Source: UMGS1532 sp045594795 (GTDB lineage Bacteria > Bacillota > Clostridia > Oscillospirales > Acutalibacteraceae). From it: a stretch of 54,412 nt of DNA. Shown piece after piece: positions 41,757-50,219 of the stretch (its first letter is position 1; the number at the start of each line of letters is the position of its first letter). The notes beneath the pieces are model-generated. The model was not told where the DNA came from. It saw only the letters and a list, made by a program, of their open reading frames with translations, and did not search any database. Where the stretch lies: the NCBI GenBank assembly GCA_045594795.1, contig JAZNZF010000049.1:1-54412 (forward strand), given 5' to 3'. The position numbers and the translations under genes are program-made.

Positions 41757-41785
41757 TTGACTTTTTTTTGATTTTTTTATATGAT
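41757..41785 (+). promoter_or_regulatory. Promoter of pfkA
   Basis: TTGACT (41757-41762), a T-rich 17-base spacer and TATGAT (41780-41785) lie 29 bases before the start codon. Confidence 0.8.
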
Positions 41786-41814
41786 ATTTTTAGTTATTAT
41801 TTAAAGGTGATTTT

Positions 41815-42807
41815 ATGGCAGAAAAAGTAAAAACTATAGGTGTTTTAACTAGCGGTGGCGATGCGCCTGGTATGAACGCGGCTATACGCGCGGTTGCACG
41901 AACAGCTTTGCATCGTGGAATTAAAGTGTTAGGTATCAACAGGGGATACAACGGCCTTATAGAAGGCGATGTTTTCCCTATGGAAGAAAGATATGTGTCT
42001 AACATTATCCATAGCGGCGGTACTTGTTTGTATACTGCTCGTAGCCCCAAGTTTAAAACACAAGAGGGCATGGATGCGGCATATAATAATTGCAAAAAAT
42101 TTGGTATTGATGGCATTGTTGTTATAGGCGGTGACGGTTCTTACCGCGGTGCGCGTGATTTATCCCTAACAGGCATACCTTGTGTTGGTATTCCAGGCAC
42201 TATCGATAACGATATTTCATCTACAGACGAAACGATTGGCTTTGACACTGCAATGAATACTGCAATGTCAATGATTGATAAGCTTCGTGATACCTCGCAG
42301 TCGCACGATAGATGCTCGGTTGTTGAGGTTATGGGCAGGCGTTGTGGTGATATTGCGCTTAATACTGCTATTGCTACCGGTGCTACAGCTGTGCTTGTTC
42401 CTGAAATTCAATTTGATTTTAAACGTGACGTAACCGATAGAATTATCGACGGTAAAAAACGCGGTAAAAATAATTTTATTGTTGTAGTAGCCGAGGGTGT
42501 TAGTCGCGATGGCGATATTGGTAATATTTTTGATATTGCCAAAAAAATCGAAGACGCTACAGGTGTTGTAAGCAGAGCTTCAATTTTAGGCCACGTTCAG
42601 CGCGGTGGTAGCCCCACTTTAAGAGATAGAGAGCTGGCTAGCAAAATGGGCAGCTATGCTATTGACCTTTTAGAAAAGGGCATTGGCAATAGAGTTGTTT
42701 GTTTAAAAGACAGTAAGCTTGTTGATTTTGATATCTATGAAGCTTTAGAAATGAAAAAACCGTTTGATGAGAAGGCATATCACACTGCCTACGAAATTTC
42801 AATTTAA
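41815..42807 (+). CDS. pfkA: ATP-dependent 6-phosphofructokinase
   Basis: The committed step of glycolysis, phosphorylating fructose 6-phosphate. The 330 residues contain the ATP-binding TSGGDAPGMNA at the N-terminus, GGDGSYRGA with the Gly that favours ATP over pyrophosphate, the catalytic PGTIDNDI, the EVMGRRCGDIAL segment and LGHVQRGGSPT. The length matches bacterial PfkA. It has its own promoter, although gene order with dnaE is conserved. Confidence 0.96.
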   Translation: MAEKVKTIGVLTSGGDAPGMNAAIRAVARTALHRGIKVLGINRGYNGLIEGDVFPMEERYVSNIIHSGGTCLYTARSPKFKTQEGMDAAYNNCKKFGIDGIVVIGGDGSYRGARDLSLTGIPCVGIPGTIDNDISSTDETIGFDTAMNTAMSMIDKLRDTSQSHDRCSVVEVMGRRCGDIALNTAIATGATAVLVPEIQFDFKRDVTDRIIDGKKRGKNNFIVVVAEGVSRDGDIGNIFDIAKKIEDATGVVSRASILGHVQRGGSPTLRDRELASKMGSYAIDLLEKGIGNRVVCLKDSKLVDFDIYEALEMKKPFDEKAYHTAYEISI

Positions 42808-42813
42808 ATTATT

Positions 42814-42862
42814 AACAGCAGCTTGAGTTACCAAATAAATGGGTTAGGTTGCTGTTTTTTAT
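42814..42862 (+). terminator. Probable terminator of pfkA
   Basis: AACAGCA and TGCTGTT enclose a looser inner stem and are followed by T6, beginning 7 bases after the pfkA stop. Confidence 0.6.
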
Positions 42863-42876
42863 TAGGAGTAATTAAT

Positions 42877-43641
42877 ATGAGTGTTGCTATAGTAACGGGA
42901 GCATCTTCGGGTATTGGTAAGGAGTTTGTTGTTCGGCTTTCAAAACAAACAGATATAACGGAATTTTGGCTTATTGCAAGAAGGGAAGAGCTATTATTAA
43001 AATTATCAGAAAGCCTTTCGCAAAAGTGTAAGATTATATCTTTAGACCTATCCTCTGAAGAAGGGCTTCGCAATTTTTCTGAGATTTTAGCAAAGGAAAA
43101 ACCCAACGTCAAGTATCTCGTCAACGCTGCGGGATATGGTAAATATGGGGATTATACTGTTGTTGATACAAAAACCGCGTTTAATATGATTGACCTTAAT
43201 GTTAAAGCACTTGTCTATATAACCCAAGAAACTATACCTTACATAGTAGACGGGGGCAAAATCATACAACTCGGCTCTGCTTCAACCTATAATCCATTGC
43301 CTAATCTCAATGTTTATGCTGCAACAAAATCATTTGTTAAGCATTATTCTCGCGCTTTGCATTATGAACTACGTAGTAGAAATATTTCTGTTACAACAGT
43401 TTGTCCCGGATGGGTAAAAACCGAGTTTTTTGACTGTGCAAAGATAGATGCTTATAGTAATAATAGCTTCGCCAAACCAATGGTCAAATCCGAAGATGTT
43501 GTACGAAAGGCTATTAAAGATGCAAAAAGAGGAAAAGATATTTCGATGTATTCAGTTTTCAATAATACCCATCATTTATTTGCAAAACTTTTGCCTCACA
43601 AGTTTATAATTAAATTATGGCTCAAAATGCAAGGTAAATAA
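42877..43641 (+). CDS. Short-chain dehydrogenase/reductase
   Basis: The 254-residue product from ATG 42877 (AGGAG before it) is a classical SDR. It has TGASSGIG (7-14) for NAD(P), NAAG (83-86), and the catalytic set Ser (LGSAS, about 134-136), Tyr147 and Lys151 (YAATK), then PGWVKTEF. The N-terminal ARREEL segment suggests NADP preference. It resembles the DltE/YqjQ-like group of unknown substrate. It lies between the pfkA terminator and a convergent transferase gene, so it is probably a single-gene unit. Confidence 0.88.
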   Translation: MSVAIVTGASSGIGKEFVVRLSKQTDITEFWLIARREELLLKLSESLSQKCKIISLDLSSEEGLRNFSEILAKEKPNVKYLVNAAGYGKYGDYTVVDTKTAFNMIDLNVKALVYITQETIPYIVDGGKIIQLGSASTYNPLPNLNVYAATKSFVKHYSRALHYELRSRNISVTTVCPGWVKTEFFDCAKIDAYSNNSFAKPMVKSEDVVRKAIKDAKRGKDISMYSVFNNTHHLFAKLLPHKFIIKLWLKMQGK

Positions 43642-43674
43642 AAACAATTAATTTATCGAAAATATAGATAATTT

Positions 43675-43704
43675 AAAAGCCTATTGAACTGTTCAATAGG
43701 CTTT
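43675..43704. terminator. Bidirectional terminator between SDR and phosphopantetheinyl transferase genes
   Basis: A 14-base perfect inverted repeat (43676-43689 against 43691-43704) lies between the convergent stops at 43641 and 43713. Confidence 0.85.
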
Positions 43705-43712
43705 CCTCTTGG

Positions 43713-44309
43713 TTAAATATTTAAAATTTCAAGTTCTTGAATATTGTTTTCAGAATATACTGTAAGAACGTATTCGTCTGTTACCTTAGTAGCAAAACCT
43801 TTGGTTTTTAGTGTATCTAATGCAGTAAGACAGGTTGCGATTCCACATCCAAAGCTTTTAAAATACGCTTCTTTCTTTGTCCAGATTTCTAAAAGAGCAA
43901 CGTTTTTGTCGACTGAACGGTTAATATATTGCATTTCATTATCTGTGCAAAAGCGCTTTGCCGCGTTTAGATTTCTATCTTTTATTATTTCAATGTCAAT
44001 ACCACAAGGCGAATCATCAACACAGCAGACTATGTAATTGCCAGAATGACTTATGTTAAAATAAGCTTCGCCTTTTGGCAATAAGGGCTTGCCGTGTTTC
44101 CCATAGCAAAAAGAAACTTTTGTGTGCGGTATATTTAAATGTTTCGAAACCGCAAGACGTGCTAAATGGTCGGAGGCTATTCGCACAAGTTTAATTGATT
44201 CGTCTTTAATATTATCAATGCGCTGTTTTTTAGAGTTATCAATGGTGTTGTACCAGTCGCACAGATCTTCTCTGTTTATATTGCTAACGTTAATAAAATA
44301 AATTTTCAT
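43713..44309 (-). CDS. 4'-Phosphopantetheinyl transferase, Sfp type
   Basis: This enzyme moves phosphopantetheine from coenzyme A onto carrier proteins. The 198 residues carry the three Sfp motifs: FNISHSGNY, GIDIE (magnesium-binding Asp and Glu) and WTKKEAYFKSFG. It is a little shorter than Bacillus Sfp (about 224). Sfp types usually serve peptide or polyketide synthases, or replace AcpS for fatty-acid carrier protein. No such synthase is in the window, so the target is unknown. Confidence 0.9.
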   Translation of the reverse strand: MKIYFINVSNINREDLCDWYNTIDNSKKQRIDNIKDESIKLVRIASDHLARLAVSKHLNIPHTKVSFCYGKHGKPLLPKGEAYFNISHSGNYIVCCVDDSPCGIDIEIIKDRNLNAAKRFCTDNEMQYINRSVDKNVALLEIWTKKEAYFKSFGCGIATCLTALDTLKTKGFATKVTDEYVLTVYSENNIQELEILNI

Positions 44310-44334
44310 ATTAACCCCACAGAATTCTTTTTAA

Positions 44335-44371
44335 TTATTATAGCACAAACTAATAAAATGTGCTATAATAA
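44335..44371 (-). terminator. Hairpin after the rubredoxin gene
   Basis: 13-base inverted repeats (44335-44347 against 44359-44371) abut the rubredoxin stop codon on the minus strand and are followed by a T-containing stretch. It separates that gene from the transferase gene. Confidence 0.65.
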
Positions 44372-44372
44372 A

Positions 44373-44552
44373 TTAAAATCTACTCGAAAAGTATTCTGTT
44401 TCGGTTATAAAAGATTCTTTCGAGTTGTGGCAAAGTGGACATTCATAGTCACTTGGCGTGTTACGAAGGTGTGTTCGCGGAGGAATATCACAATCGGGTT
44501 CGCCCTTTGCTTCGTCATAAATATAAAAGCAATGTCTACAGTAATATTTCAT
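44373..44552 (-). CDS. Rubredoxin-like protein
   Basis: The start ATG at 44552 follows AGAGGTG closely. The 59-residue product has rubredoxin iron ligands Cys5, Cys8, Cys38 and Cys41, with the family stretch YIYDEAKGEPD and a CPLC knuckle. Rubredoxins shuttle single electrons, in anaerobes often to rubrerythrin or other oxygen-removing enzymes. Some usual residues differ (Arg replaces Gly in IPPRT, and HLRN replaces the usual FEDL), so it is a divergent member. It stands alone, about 30 kb from the rubrerythrin gene. Confidence 0.85.
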   Translation of the reverse strand: MKYYCRHCFYIYDEAKGEPDCDIPPRTHLRNTPSDYECPLCHNSKESFITETEYFSSRF

Positions 44553-44616
44553 ATTTTCACCTCTTAGGGTGATTATTGTCAAAAGGCTAATTATTTATAC
44601 AAAGGAATGATTTATA

Positions 44617-45057
44617 ATGCCAAAGGTTAACATTAAAAAACTAAATCCAAACGCAGTTATCCCAACCTACGGCTCGCAATTTTCTGCAGGTGCCGATTTG
44701 TACGCGTGTATTGAAGAGGACGTTTGTATCGAACCGCATACTACGGTACTTATAAAAACGGGGCTTTCGATTGAAATTCCCGAGGGCTATGCAGGTCTTA
44801 TCTATGCAAGAAGCGGCCTTGCAAGTAAAAAGGGCTTAGCACCAGCTAATAAGGTTGGGGTTGTTGATGCTGATTATAGGGGAGAGGTAATGGTTGCTTT
44901 ACACAATCATTCTAATGTTGCTGCTACTGTAGAAAACGGTGAAAGAGTTGCTCAGCTTGTTATAACACCATTTTTAAAGGCACAGTTTAATTTAGTTGAA
45001 GAGCTTAGTGATACTGCTCGTGGCGAAGGCGGTTTCGGCTCTACAGGTAGTAAATAA
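44617..45057 (+). CDS. dut: dUTP diphosphatase (dUTPase)
   Basis: This enzyme hydrolyses dUTP to dUMP, keeping uracil out of DNA and feeding thymidylate synthesis. The 146 residues show the five motifs of the trimeric family: SAGADLYA, YARSGLASKKG, VGVVDADYRGEV with the catalytic Asp, GERVAQLVI, and the C-terminal RGEGGFGSTG P-loop-like arm that closes over the substrate. It complements ung and dCMP deaminase elsewhere in the window. Confidence 0.96.
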   Translation: MPKVNIKKLNPNAVIPTYGSQFSAGADLYACIEEDVCIEPHTTVLIKTGLSIEIPEGYAGLIYARSGLASKKGLAPANKVGVVDADYRGEVMVALHNHSNVAATVENGERVAQLVITPFLKAQFNLVEELSDTARGEGGFGSTGSK

Positions 45058-45071
45058 GGGGTATTATATTA

Positions 45072-45110
45072 TAGCTTTAACAGATGGGCTTTGCCCATCT
45101 GTTAAAGCTA
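45072..45110 (+). terminator. Long perfect palindrome after dut
   Basis: Arms of 18 bases (45072-45089 against 45093-45110) with a 3-base loop begin 15 bases after the dut stop. There is no strong T-run, only TTAAATTT. It is probably a dut terminator or 3'-end stabiliser. From here to 45252 the sequence is AT-rich with nothing else recognisable. Confidence 0.65.
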
Positions 45111-45252
45111 TTAAATTTATGTTTATATTCCTAATGTTTTAATTTCAGTAGACCCAATATATTGTGTTTGTGCAATAAGCATAACTATAGATATATTGTT
45201 TTGTTGATATCATATAAATTTATTTTTTATGTAAAAAAATGTAGATATTTTG

Positions 45253-45281
45253 TTGACAATATGTTTTATTAATGATAATAT
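45253..45281 (+). promoter_or_regulatory. Promoter of xpt
   Basis: TTGACA (45253-45258), a 17-base spacer and TAATAT (45276-45281). The transcript would start near 45288, about 170 bases before the xpt start codon. Confidence 0.8.
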
Positions 45282-45287
45282 ATATAT

Positions 45288-45457
45288 GTATTTGCAATAG
45301 CTATTTGTTATCCAATTTAGGCTTATATATTGCAAGTACTTGTGCGGCATAAAATCTTGGCAGTTCTGGTTGCTGTTATAAGTATTTGTTTTGTCTATTT
45401 TGGTAGCAGGCACTAATTAAGTGTGTCTGTTATTTTCTTTTTTTAGGAGTTCCAAAC
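45288..45457 (+). promoter_or_regulatory. Structured leader with attenuator before xpt, class not recognised
   Basis: The 170-base leader has an 8-bp helix (45292-45299 with 45328-45335), then a second 8-bp helix (45334-45341 with 45380-45387) enclosing CGGCA/TGCTG (45345-45349 with 45371-45375). The two helices share two bases, so they may be alternatives. Next comes a terminator-like hairpin (45407-45429) with a U-rich tail to 45444, ending just before the AGGAG of xpt. Such an arrangement implies control by premature termination. It lacks the conserved purine-riboswitch core expected before xpt. The ligand or factor is unknown. Confidence 0.6.
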
Positions 45458-46030
45458 ATGCAAGCGTTAGAGGATAAAATTTTAGCAGAAGGCACGGTTT
45501 TGCCGGGTAATATTCTAAAAGTTGGTAGTTTTTTAAACCACCAAATTGACCCTGAGATTACTATGCAGATGGGCAACGAGATTGCAGGTTTATTTAAAAA
45601 TGATAATGTTACTAAAATTTTAACCATTGAAACGTCTGGTATACCCGTTGCATTTGCGGCGGCTACTTGTATGAACGTTCCGCTTGTCTTTGCTAAGAAG
45701 AATAAAACGGGCAACATTTCGGGAGATACATATTCTGCGGTCGTTCATTCCTATACCCACGGAACCGATTATACTGTAATAGTAAGTAACGAATATTTGA
45801 ACGCTAATGATAAAATACTTATTGTAGACGATTTTCTTGCTAACGGAAAAGCTCTAATAGGACTTTTGGATATAATTTCACAAGCAGGAGCTACAGCTGT
45901 TGGAGCAGCGGTTGCTATTGAAAAGAAATTCCAAAAAGGTGGAGACAAGCTCCGTGAATCCGGTTTAAGAGTAGAAGCACTTGCTTCCATAGAATCTATG
46001 ACCGATAACTCGCTTGCATTTACTAAGTAA
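45458..46030 (+). CDS. xpt: Xanthine phosphoribosyltransferase
   Basis: This enzyme salvages xanthine to XMP with PRPP. The 190 residues match Xpt: LTIETSGIPVAFAAA in the N-terminal part, VFAKKNKT, and the PRPP-binding loop ILIVDDFLANGKA near residue 130. AGGAG lies 8 bases before the ATG. It is followed by the BMP-type nucleoside transporter, so import and salvage of purines appear linked, both behind the attenuated leader. Confidence 0.95.
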   Translation: MQALEDKILAEGTVLPGNILKVGSFLNHQIDPEITMQMGNEIAGLFKNDNVTKILTIETSGIPVAFAAATCMNVPLVFAKKNKTGNISGDTYSAVVHSYTHGTDYTVIVSNEYLNANDKILIVDDFLANGKALIGLLDIISQAGATAVGAAVAIEKKFQKGGDKLRESGLRVEALASIESMTDNSLAFTK

Positions 46031-46092
46031 GCACTAAGCAGTATGTAATTTTTATTTACATAAAAAATTTAAAAAACGAGGAGTTCTTGGAA

Positions 46093-47316
46093 ATGAAAAA
46101 GATTATCGCACTTCTTTTGACAGCAGCTATGCTTTTAGCTTTTGTTGGCTGCGGTCAGAAAGACACAAATTCAGATGTAGTAGACACAAACAAAGCTAAC
46201 ATTAAGGTTGGTCTTATTTGTTTGCATGGTGACTCGTCAACCTATGATAAGAACTTTATCGATGCTTTCAAATTAGCATGCGAAAATAAAGGTCTTTCTG
46301 CTGACGATTACACAATCGTAACAGATATCGATGAGGGAACCGAATGTTATGACCAGGCTGCTGATATGGCAGAATCCTGCGACTTGATTTTTGCTGATTC
46401 ATTTGGTCACGAGCCTTATATGATTCAAGCTGCTAAAGAGTTCCCAGAGGTTGAATTCTGTCATGCTACAGGAACTAAAGCTCACACAGAAAAACTTGAT
46501 AACTATCACAACGCATTCGCTTCAATTTATGAAGGTAGATTCCTCGCCGGTGTAGCAGCAGGTATGAAGCTTGTTGAACTTTATGGTGATGAAAATGGTA
46601 AGGTTTCTGACGAGAACGCAAAAATCGGTTACGTTGGCGCTTGGCCTTATGCAGAGGTTATTTCCGGTTATACCTCTTTCTATCTTGGCGTTAAGTACAT
46701 TGTAGAAAACGCTACAATGGAAGTTCGTTATACTAACTCTTGGTATGATGAAACTGCCGAAAAGACAACTGCACTTGCTCTTATCGACAATGGTTGCAAA
46801 TTAATTTCTCAACATGCTGACTCTTGGGGTGCTCCTACAGCTTGTGAAGAAAGAAAGATTCCTAACGTTTCTTACAATGGTTCAACCTTTGAAAAATGTC
46901 CTAACACATTCATCATCGCTTCAAGAATTAACTGGGCTCCATACTTTGAGTACATTATTGACTGCGTAATGAACGACAAAGCTATCGATACCGACTGGAC
47001 AGGTACACTTGCAACAGGTTCTGTAGAGATTACTGCTCTTGGTACTGCTGCTGCTGAAGGCACACAGGATAAACTTGACGAAGTTAAGAAGGGTCTACAA
47101 GACGGCACTATTAAAGTATTTGATTGCTCAACATTCACAGTTGAGGGCAAACCTTTAAAATCATTTGTTGCTGACGTTGACGATGCTGGCGATTTCGTTC
47201 CCGAAACCGAGGTTGTTGAAACAGCTAACGGCATTACCTTCGTAAATGAAAGTGCAAAACGTTCTGCTCCTTACTTTAACGTTATCATTGATGGTATTAC
47301 CGCAATTACCGAATAA
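46093..47316 (+). CDS. BMP family nucleoside-binding lipoprotein
   Basis: This is the substrate-binding lipoprotein of an ABC importer, of the PnrA/BmpA family that binds purine nucleosides. The start ATG 46093 has GAGGAG 9 bases before it, giving 407 residues. A TTG two codons earlier is too close to that site. The lipobox is FVGC (Cys20). The mature part follows the BMP pattern: IKVGLICLHGD at the start, DLIFADSFGHE, YEGRFLAGVAAG, and IGYVGAWPYAEVISGYTSF. It begins 62 bases after xpt and precedes the ATPase and two permeases. Confidence 0.92.
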   Translation: MKKIIALLLTAAMLLAFVGCGQKDTNSDVVDTNKANIKVGLICLHGDSSTYDKNFIDAFKLACENKGLSADDYTIVTDIDEGTECYDQAADMAESCDLIFADSFGHEPYMIQAAKEFPEVEFCHATGTKAHTEKLDNYHNAFASIYEGRFLAGVAAGMKLVELYGDENGKVSDENAKIGYVGAWPYAEVISGYTSFYLGVKYIVENATMEVRYTNSWYDETAEKTTALALIDNGCKLISQHADSWGAPTACEERKIPNVSYNGSTFEKCPNTFIIASRINWAPYFEYIIDCVMNDKAIDTDWTGTLATGSVEITALGTAAAEGTQDKLDEVKKGLQDGTIKVFDCSTFTVEGKPLKSFVADVDDAGDFVPETEVVETANGITFVNESAKRSAPYFNVIIDGITAITE

Positions 47317-47348
47317 TTGTTATTAAGATTATTCTTATTTGATTAGTG

Positions 47349-47382
47349 AGAAAGGCGAAGCGCAACAACTTCGCCTTTCTTG
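47349..47382 (+). terminator. Hairpin between BMP lipoprotein and ABC ATPase genes
   Basis: A 12-bp perfect stem (AGAAAGGCGAAG and complement, 8-base loop) is followed by a short T-rich tail. It lies between genes that must be expressed together, so it probably lowers downstream expression relative to the binding protein. Confidence 0.75.
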
Positions 47383-47421
47383 AATAATTAGCAATATTAA
47401 TCCTTTAATAAGGAGTTTCTT

Positions 47422-49122
47422 ATGGATAAAACTGTTATTTTACAATTAAAAAATATTACTAAAAGATTTGGAGCTAAGATTATTGCAAATAATAACGTTA
47501 GCTTAGACGTATATAAAGGCGAAATCCTTTCTATACTTGGCGAAAACGGTTGTGGTAAAACAACACTTATGAATATGGTTGCGGGAATTTATTATCCCGA
47601 TTCAGGTAAAATTCTAATAGGTGGAGAAGAGGTAATTATCCGTTCTCCGAGAGATGCTTTTGAACATAAAATTGGTATGATTCATCAACATTTTAAGTTG
47701 ATTGATATTTTCAGTGCCGCGCAAAACGTTGCTTTAGGCATTGAGGGCGAAAAATATAATCTTAAAGAAGTAAATAACCGTATTAAGCAAATGGCTGATA
47801 AATACGGATTTAGTATAAATCTTGATAAGAAAATCTATGAAATGTCGGTTTCTGAAAAGCAAACTGTAGAAATCCTAAAGGTTCTATACAGAGGTGCTGA
47901 CATTCTTATTTTAGACGAACCCACAGCAGTTTTAACTCCACAAGAAATTAGAAGCTTATTTAAAGTGTTAAAAGCAATGAAAGATGATGGTAAATCAATT
48001 ATTATCATTACCCATAAGTTAAACGAGGTTATGGAGATATCCGATAGGGTTACCGTTTTGCGTAAGGGCGACCATATTGCTACGGTAAACACTGCAGAAA
48101 CAAACGAAAAAGAGCTTACCGAAATGATGGTCGGTGAAAAAATCGACCTTAACATCAACCGCACAGAACCAATTGATAGTAAAGTAAGACTTTCGGTTGA
48201 AAATTTAACTGTTAAAAATCACGATGGTCATAATGTAGTAGACAACGTTTCATTCCAAACGTATGGTGGTGAAATTCTTGGTATTGCCGGTGTTGCAGGT
48301 AGTGGTCAAAAAGAGCTGCTTGAAGCGATAGCAGGGCTTAATAAGTACGAGTCAGGTACCTTAACCTATTATCATCCCAAAGCAAATAAGCCCGTTTCGT
48401 TCTTCCATAAAACCTATAAACGCGTTATGGAACTTGCTTACCAAAATGCTTTTGTTGATGAAAACGGAAACGAAATTGACTTTTCTAAACTATCAAAAAA
48501 AGAAATAACAGACCTTGTTACAAGCGAGAAAATCATATTTAAAGAGGATGAGGTTATCGACCTAAAAGATAAATCGCCAAGAGAAATTCGCGAGCTTGGT
48601 ATTCGTCTTTCGTTTGTTCCGGAAGATAGACTTGGTATGGGCCTTGTTGGTAATATGGATATTGTTGATAATATGATGCTTCGTAGCTATCGCAAAGGCA
48701 AATCGGTTTTTGTTGATAGAAAATGTCCTTCCAATTTGGCTGATAGAATTATTAACGAGCTAAAGGTAAACACCCCCGATTCACACACAGCAGTTAGAAA
48801 ACTTTCGGGAGGTAACGTTCAAAAGGTTCTTGTAGGCCGCGAAATTGCTGCTGCACCTGCAATTTTAATGACTGCATATCCAGTTCGTGGACTTGATATT
48901 AACTCGTCATATACTATCTATAATCTTCTTAACGAGCAAAAACAGAAGGGTGTTTCTGTTATCTTTGTTGGTGAGGATTTAGACGTTTTAATGGCACTAA
49001 GTGATAGGATATTGGTTTTAAGCGGTGGTAAGGTTACGGGCATTGTAGATGCAAGAACTACCACAAAAGACGAAATAGGTCTATTAATGGTAAAATCCGA
49101 TAAGAATGAGGTGGTAGAATGA
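47422..49122 (+). CDS. Nucleoside ABC transporter ATPase with two nucleotide-binding domains
   Basis: This energy-coupling subunit belongs to the BMP/NupA (YufO) type. The first domain has Walker A GENGCGKTT (40-48), the signature MSVSEKQ and Walker B ILILDEPTAVL. The second has a degenerate Walker A (AGVAGSGQKE), signature LSGGNVQK and MTAYPVRGLDI without a catalytic Glu, as is normal for the second half. At 566 residues it is longer than the usual 510. The extra 50 to 60 residues lie between the second Walker A and FVPEDR, and are highly charged. It overlaps the first permease gene by 4 bases. Confidence 0.92.
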   Translation: MDKTVILQLKNITKRFGAKIIANNNVSLDVYKGEILSILGENGCGKTTLMNMVAGIYYPDSGKILIGGEEVIIRSPRDAFEHKIGMIHQHFKLIDIFSAAQNVALGIEGEKYNLKEVNNRIKQMADKYGFSINLDKKIYEMSVSEKQTVEILKVLYRGADILILDEPTAVLTPQEIRSLFKVLKAMKDDGKSIIIITHKLNEVMEISDRVTVLRKGDHIATVNTAETNEKELTEMMVGEKIDLNINRTEPIDSKVRLSVENLTVKNHDGHNVVDNVSFQTYGGEILGIAGVAGSGQKELLEAIAGLNKYESGTLTYYHPKANKPVSFFHKTYKRVMELAYQNAFVDENGNEIDFSKLSKKEITDLVTSEKIIFKEDEVIDLKDKSPREIRELGIRLSFVPEDRLGMGLVGNMDIVDNMMLRSYRKGKSVFVDRKCPSNLADRIINELKVNTPDSHTAVRKLSGGNVQKVLVGREIAAAPAILMTAYPVRGLDINSSYTIYNLLNEQKQKGVSVIFVGEDLDVLMALSDRILVLSGGKVTGIVDARTTTKDEIGLLMVKSDKNEVVE

Positions 49123-50219
49123 AAAAGAACAAAGCAAGTTTAAAAGAACCGTTTGTACGTGTTGTCAAACGTGATAATATTAAGCTTCGAAACATCATTC
49201 TTATTTATGCTATTGCCATTGTGGTAGGACTTCTTTTAAGTGGTTTTATCTCGATGATGTTCTCTCAAAAAGGCTTAGGCGATTTCTTCCGTTCCTTGTT
49301 TGATGGTGCGATTGGTAGCGAACGTAAGCTATGGCTTTTGCTTCAAGATACCTCATTGCTTCTCGGTGTATCAATGGCATTACTTCCTGCATTTAAAATG
49401 AAGTTTTGGAATCTTGGTGGTAACGGACAGGTTCTAATTGGATGTCTTGCCGCAATTGCGTGTATGTTCTACCTTGGCGGCAAGGTTGCCGACTCTCTAA
49501 TAATTCTGATTATGCTCGTTGCAAGTGTAGCTACTGGTGCTATTTGGGCGGTTATTCCTGCCATATTCAAAGCAAGGTTTAATACAAACGAATCATTATT
49601 TACACTTATGATGAACTATATAGCGCAAGGTCTTGTTTCGGTTTGCATTACGGTTTGGGTTAAATCAGGCTCGGGCGTTTTGGTGCCAATTCAGTATGGT
49701 AACATTCCCGATATTGGCAATAAATACCTTTTACCAATTATCTTGTTTACCTTAATTACTGTTTTTATGTATATTTATCTTCGTTTATCAAAACACGGAT
49801 ACGAAATATCCGTTGTTGGTGAAAGTATAAATACCGCAAAATACGTTGGTATTAGGGTTGATAGGGTTATTGTTCGTACAATGCTTGTATCTGGTGCTAT
49901 TGCAGGTCTTGTTGGATTTATACTTGCAGGTTCAATTAATCATACCGTAAGTATTACCTCTGCTAACAATATGGGCTTTACCGGTATTATGGCAACCTGG
50001 CTTGCTTCTTTTAATCCGTTAATGATAATTGCAACAAGCTTTTTTATCACCTTTATTTCAAAAGGTATGGTAGAGGTTAGAAAAACGTTTATGTTTACTA
50101 ACGACTCAATATCGAATATTGTTGTTGGTATTCTATATTTTGCTGTTATTATTTGTTCTTTCTTTATTAACTATAAGCTTGTATTTAGAAAAAAAGAAAA
50201 GGAGGAAGTTAAGAAATGA
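49119..50219 (+). CDS. Nucleoside ABC transporter permease (YufP-like)
   Basis: The 366-residue product is an integral membrane subunit with about nine hydrophobic segments after a basic N-terminus. It follows the BPD_transp_2 pattern: KFWNLGGNGQVLIGCL, NESLFTLMMNYIAQG, and the cytosolic coupling segment VGESINTAKYVGIRV before SGAIAGLVGFILAG. It overlaps the ATPase gene and the second permease by 4 bases each (ATGA), so subunit amounts are matched. It should pair with the following permease as a heterodimer. Confidence 0.92.
   Translation: MKKNKASLKEPFVRVVKRDNIKLRNIILIYAIAIVVGLLLSGFISMMFSQKGLGDFFRSLFDGAIGSERKLWLLLQDTSLLLGVSMALLPAFKMKFWNLGGNGQVLIGCLAAIACMFYLGGKVADSLIILIMLVASVATGAIWAVIPAIFKARFNTNESLFTLMMNYIAQGLVSVCITVWVKSGSGVLVPIQYGNIPDIGNKYLLPIILFTLITVFMYIYLRLSKHGYEISVVGESINTAKYVGIRVDRVIVRTMLVSGAIAGLVGFILAGSINHTVSITSANNMGFTGIMATWLASFNPLMIIATSFFITFISKGMVEVRKTFMFTNDSISNIVVGILYFAVIICSFFINYKLVFRKKEKEEVKK

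Noticed and set aside
45119..45160. Possible purine riboswitch suggested by TATATTCCTAATG
   Set aside because: Only the first few bases resemble the aptamer. The downstream junctions and loop pairs are missing, and the segment lies before the xpt promoter, so it would not be in the transcript.
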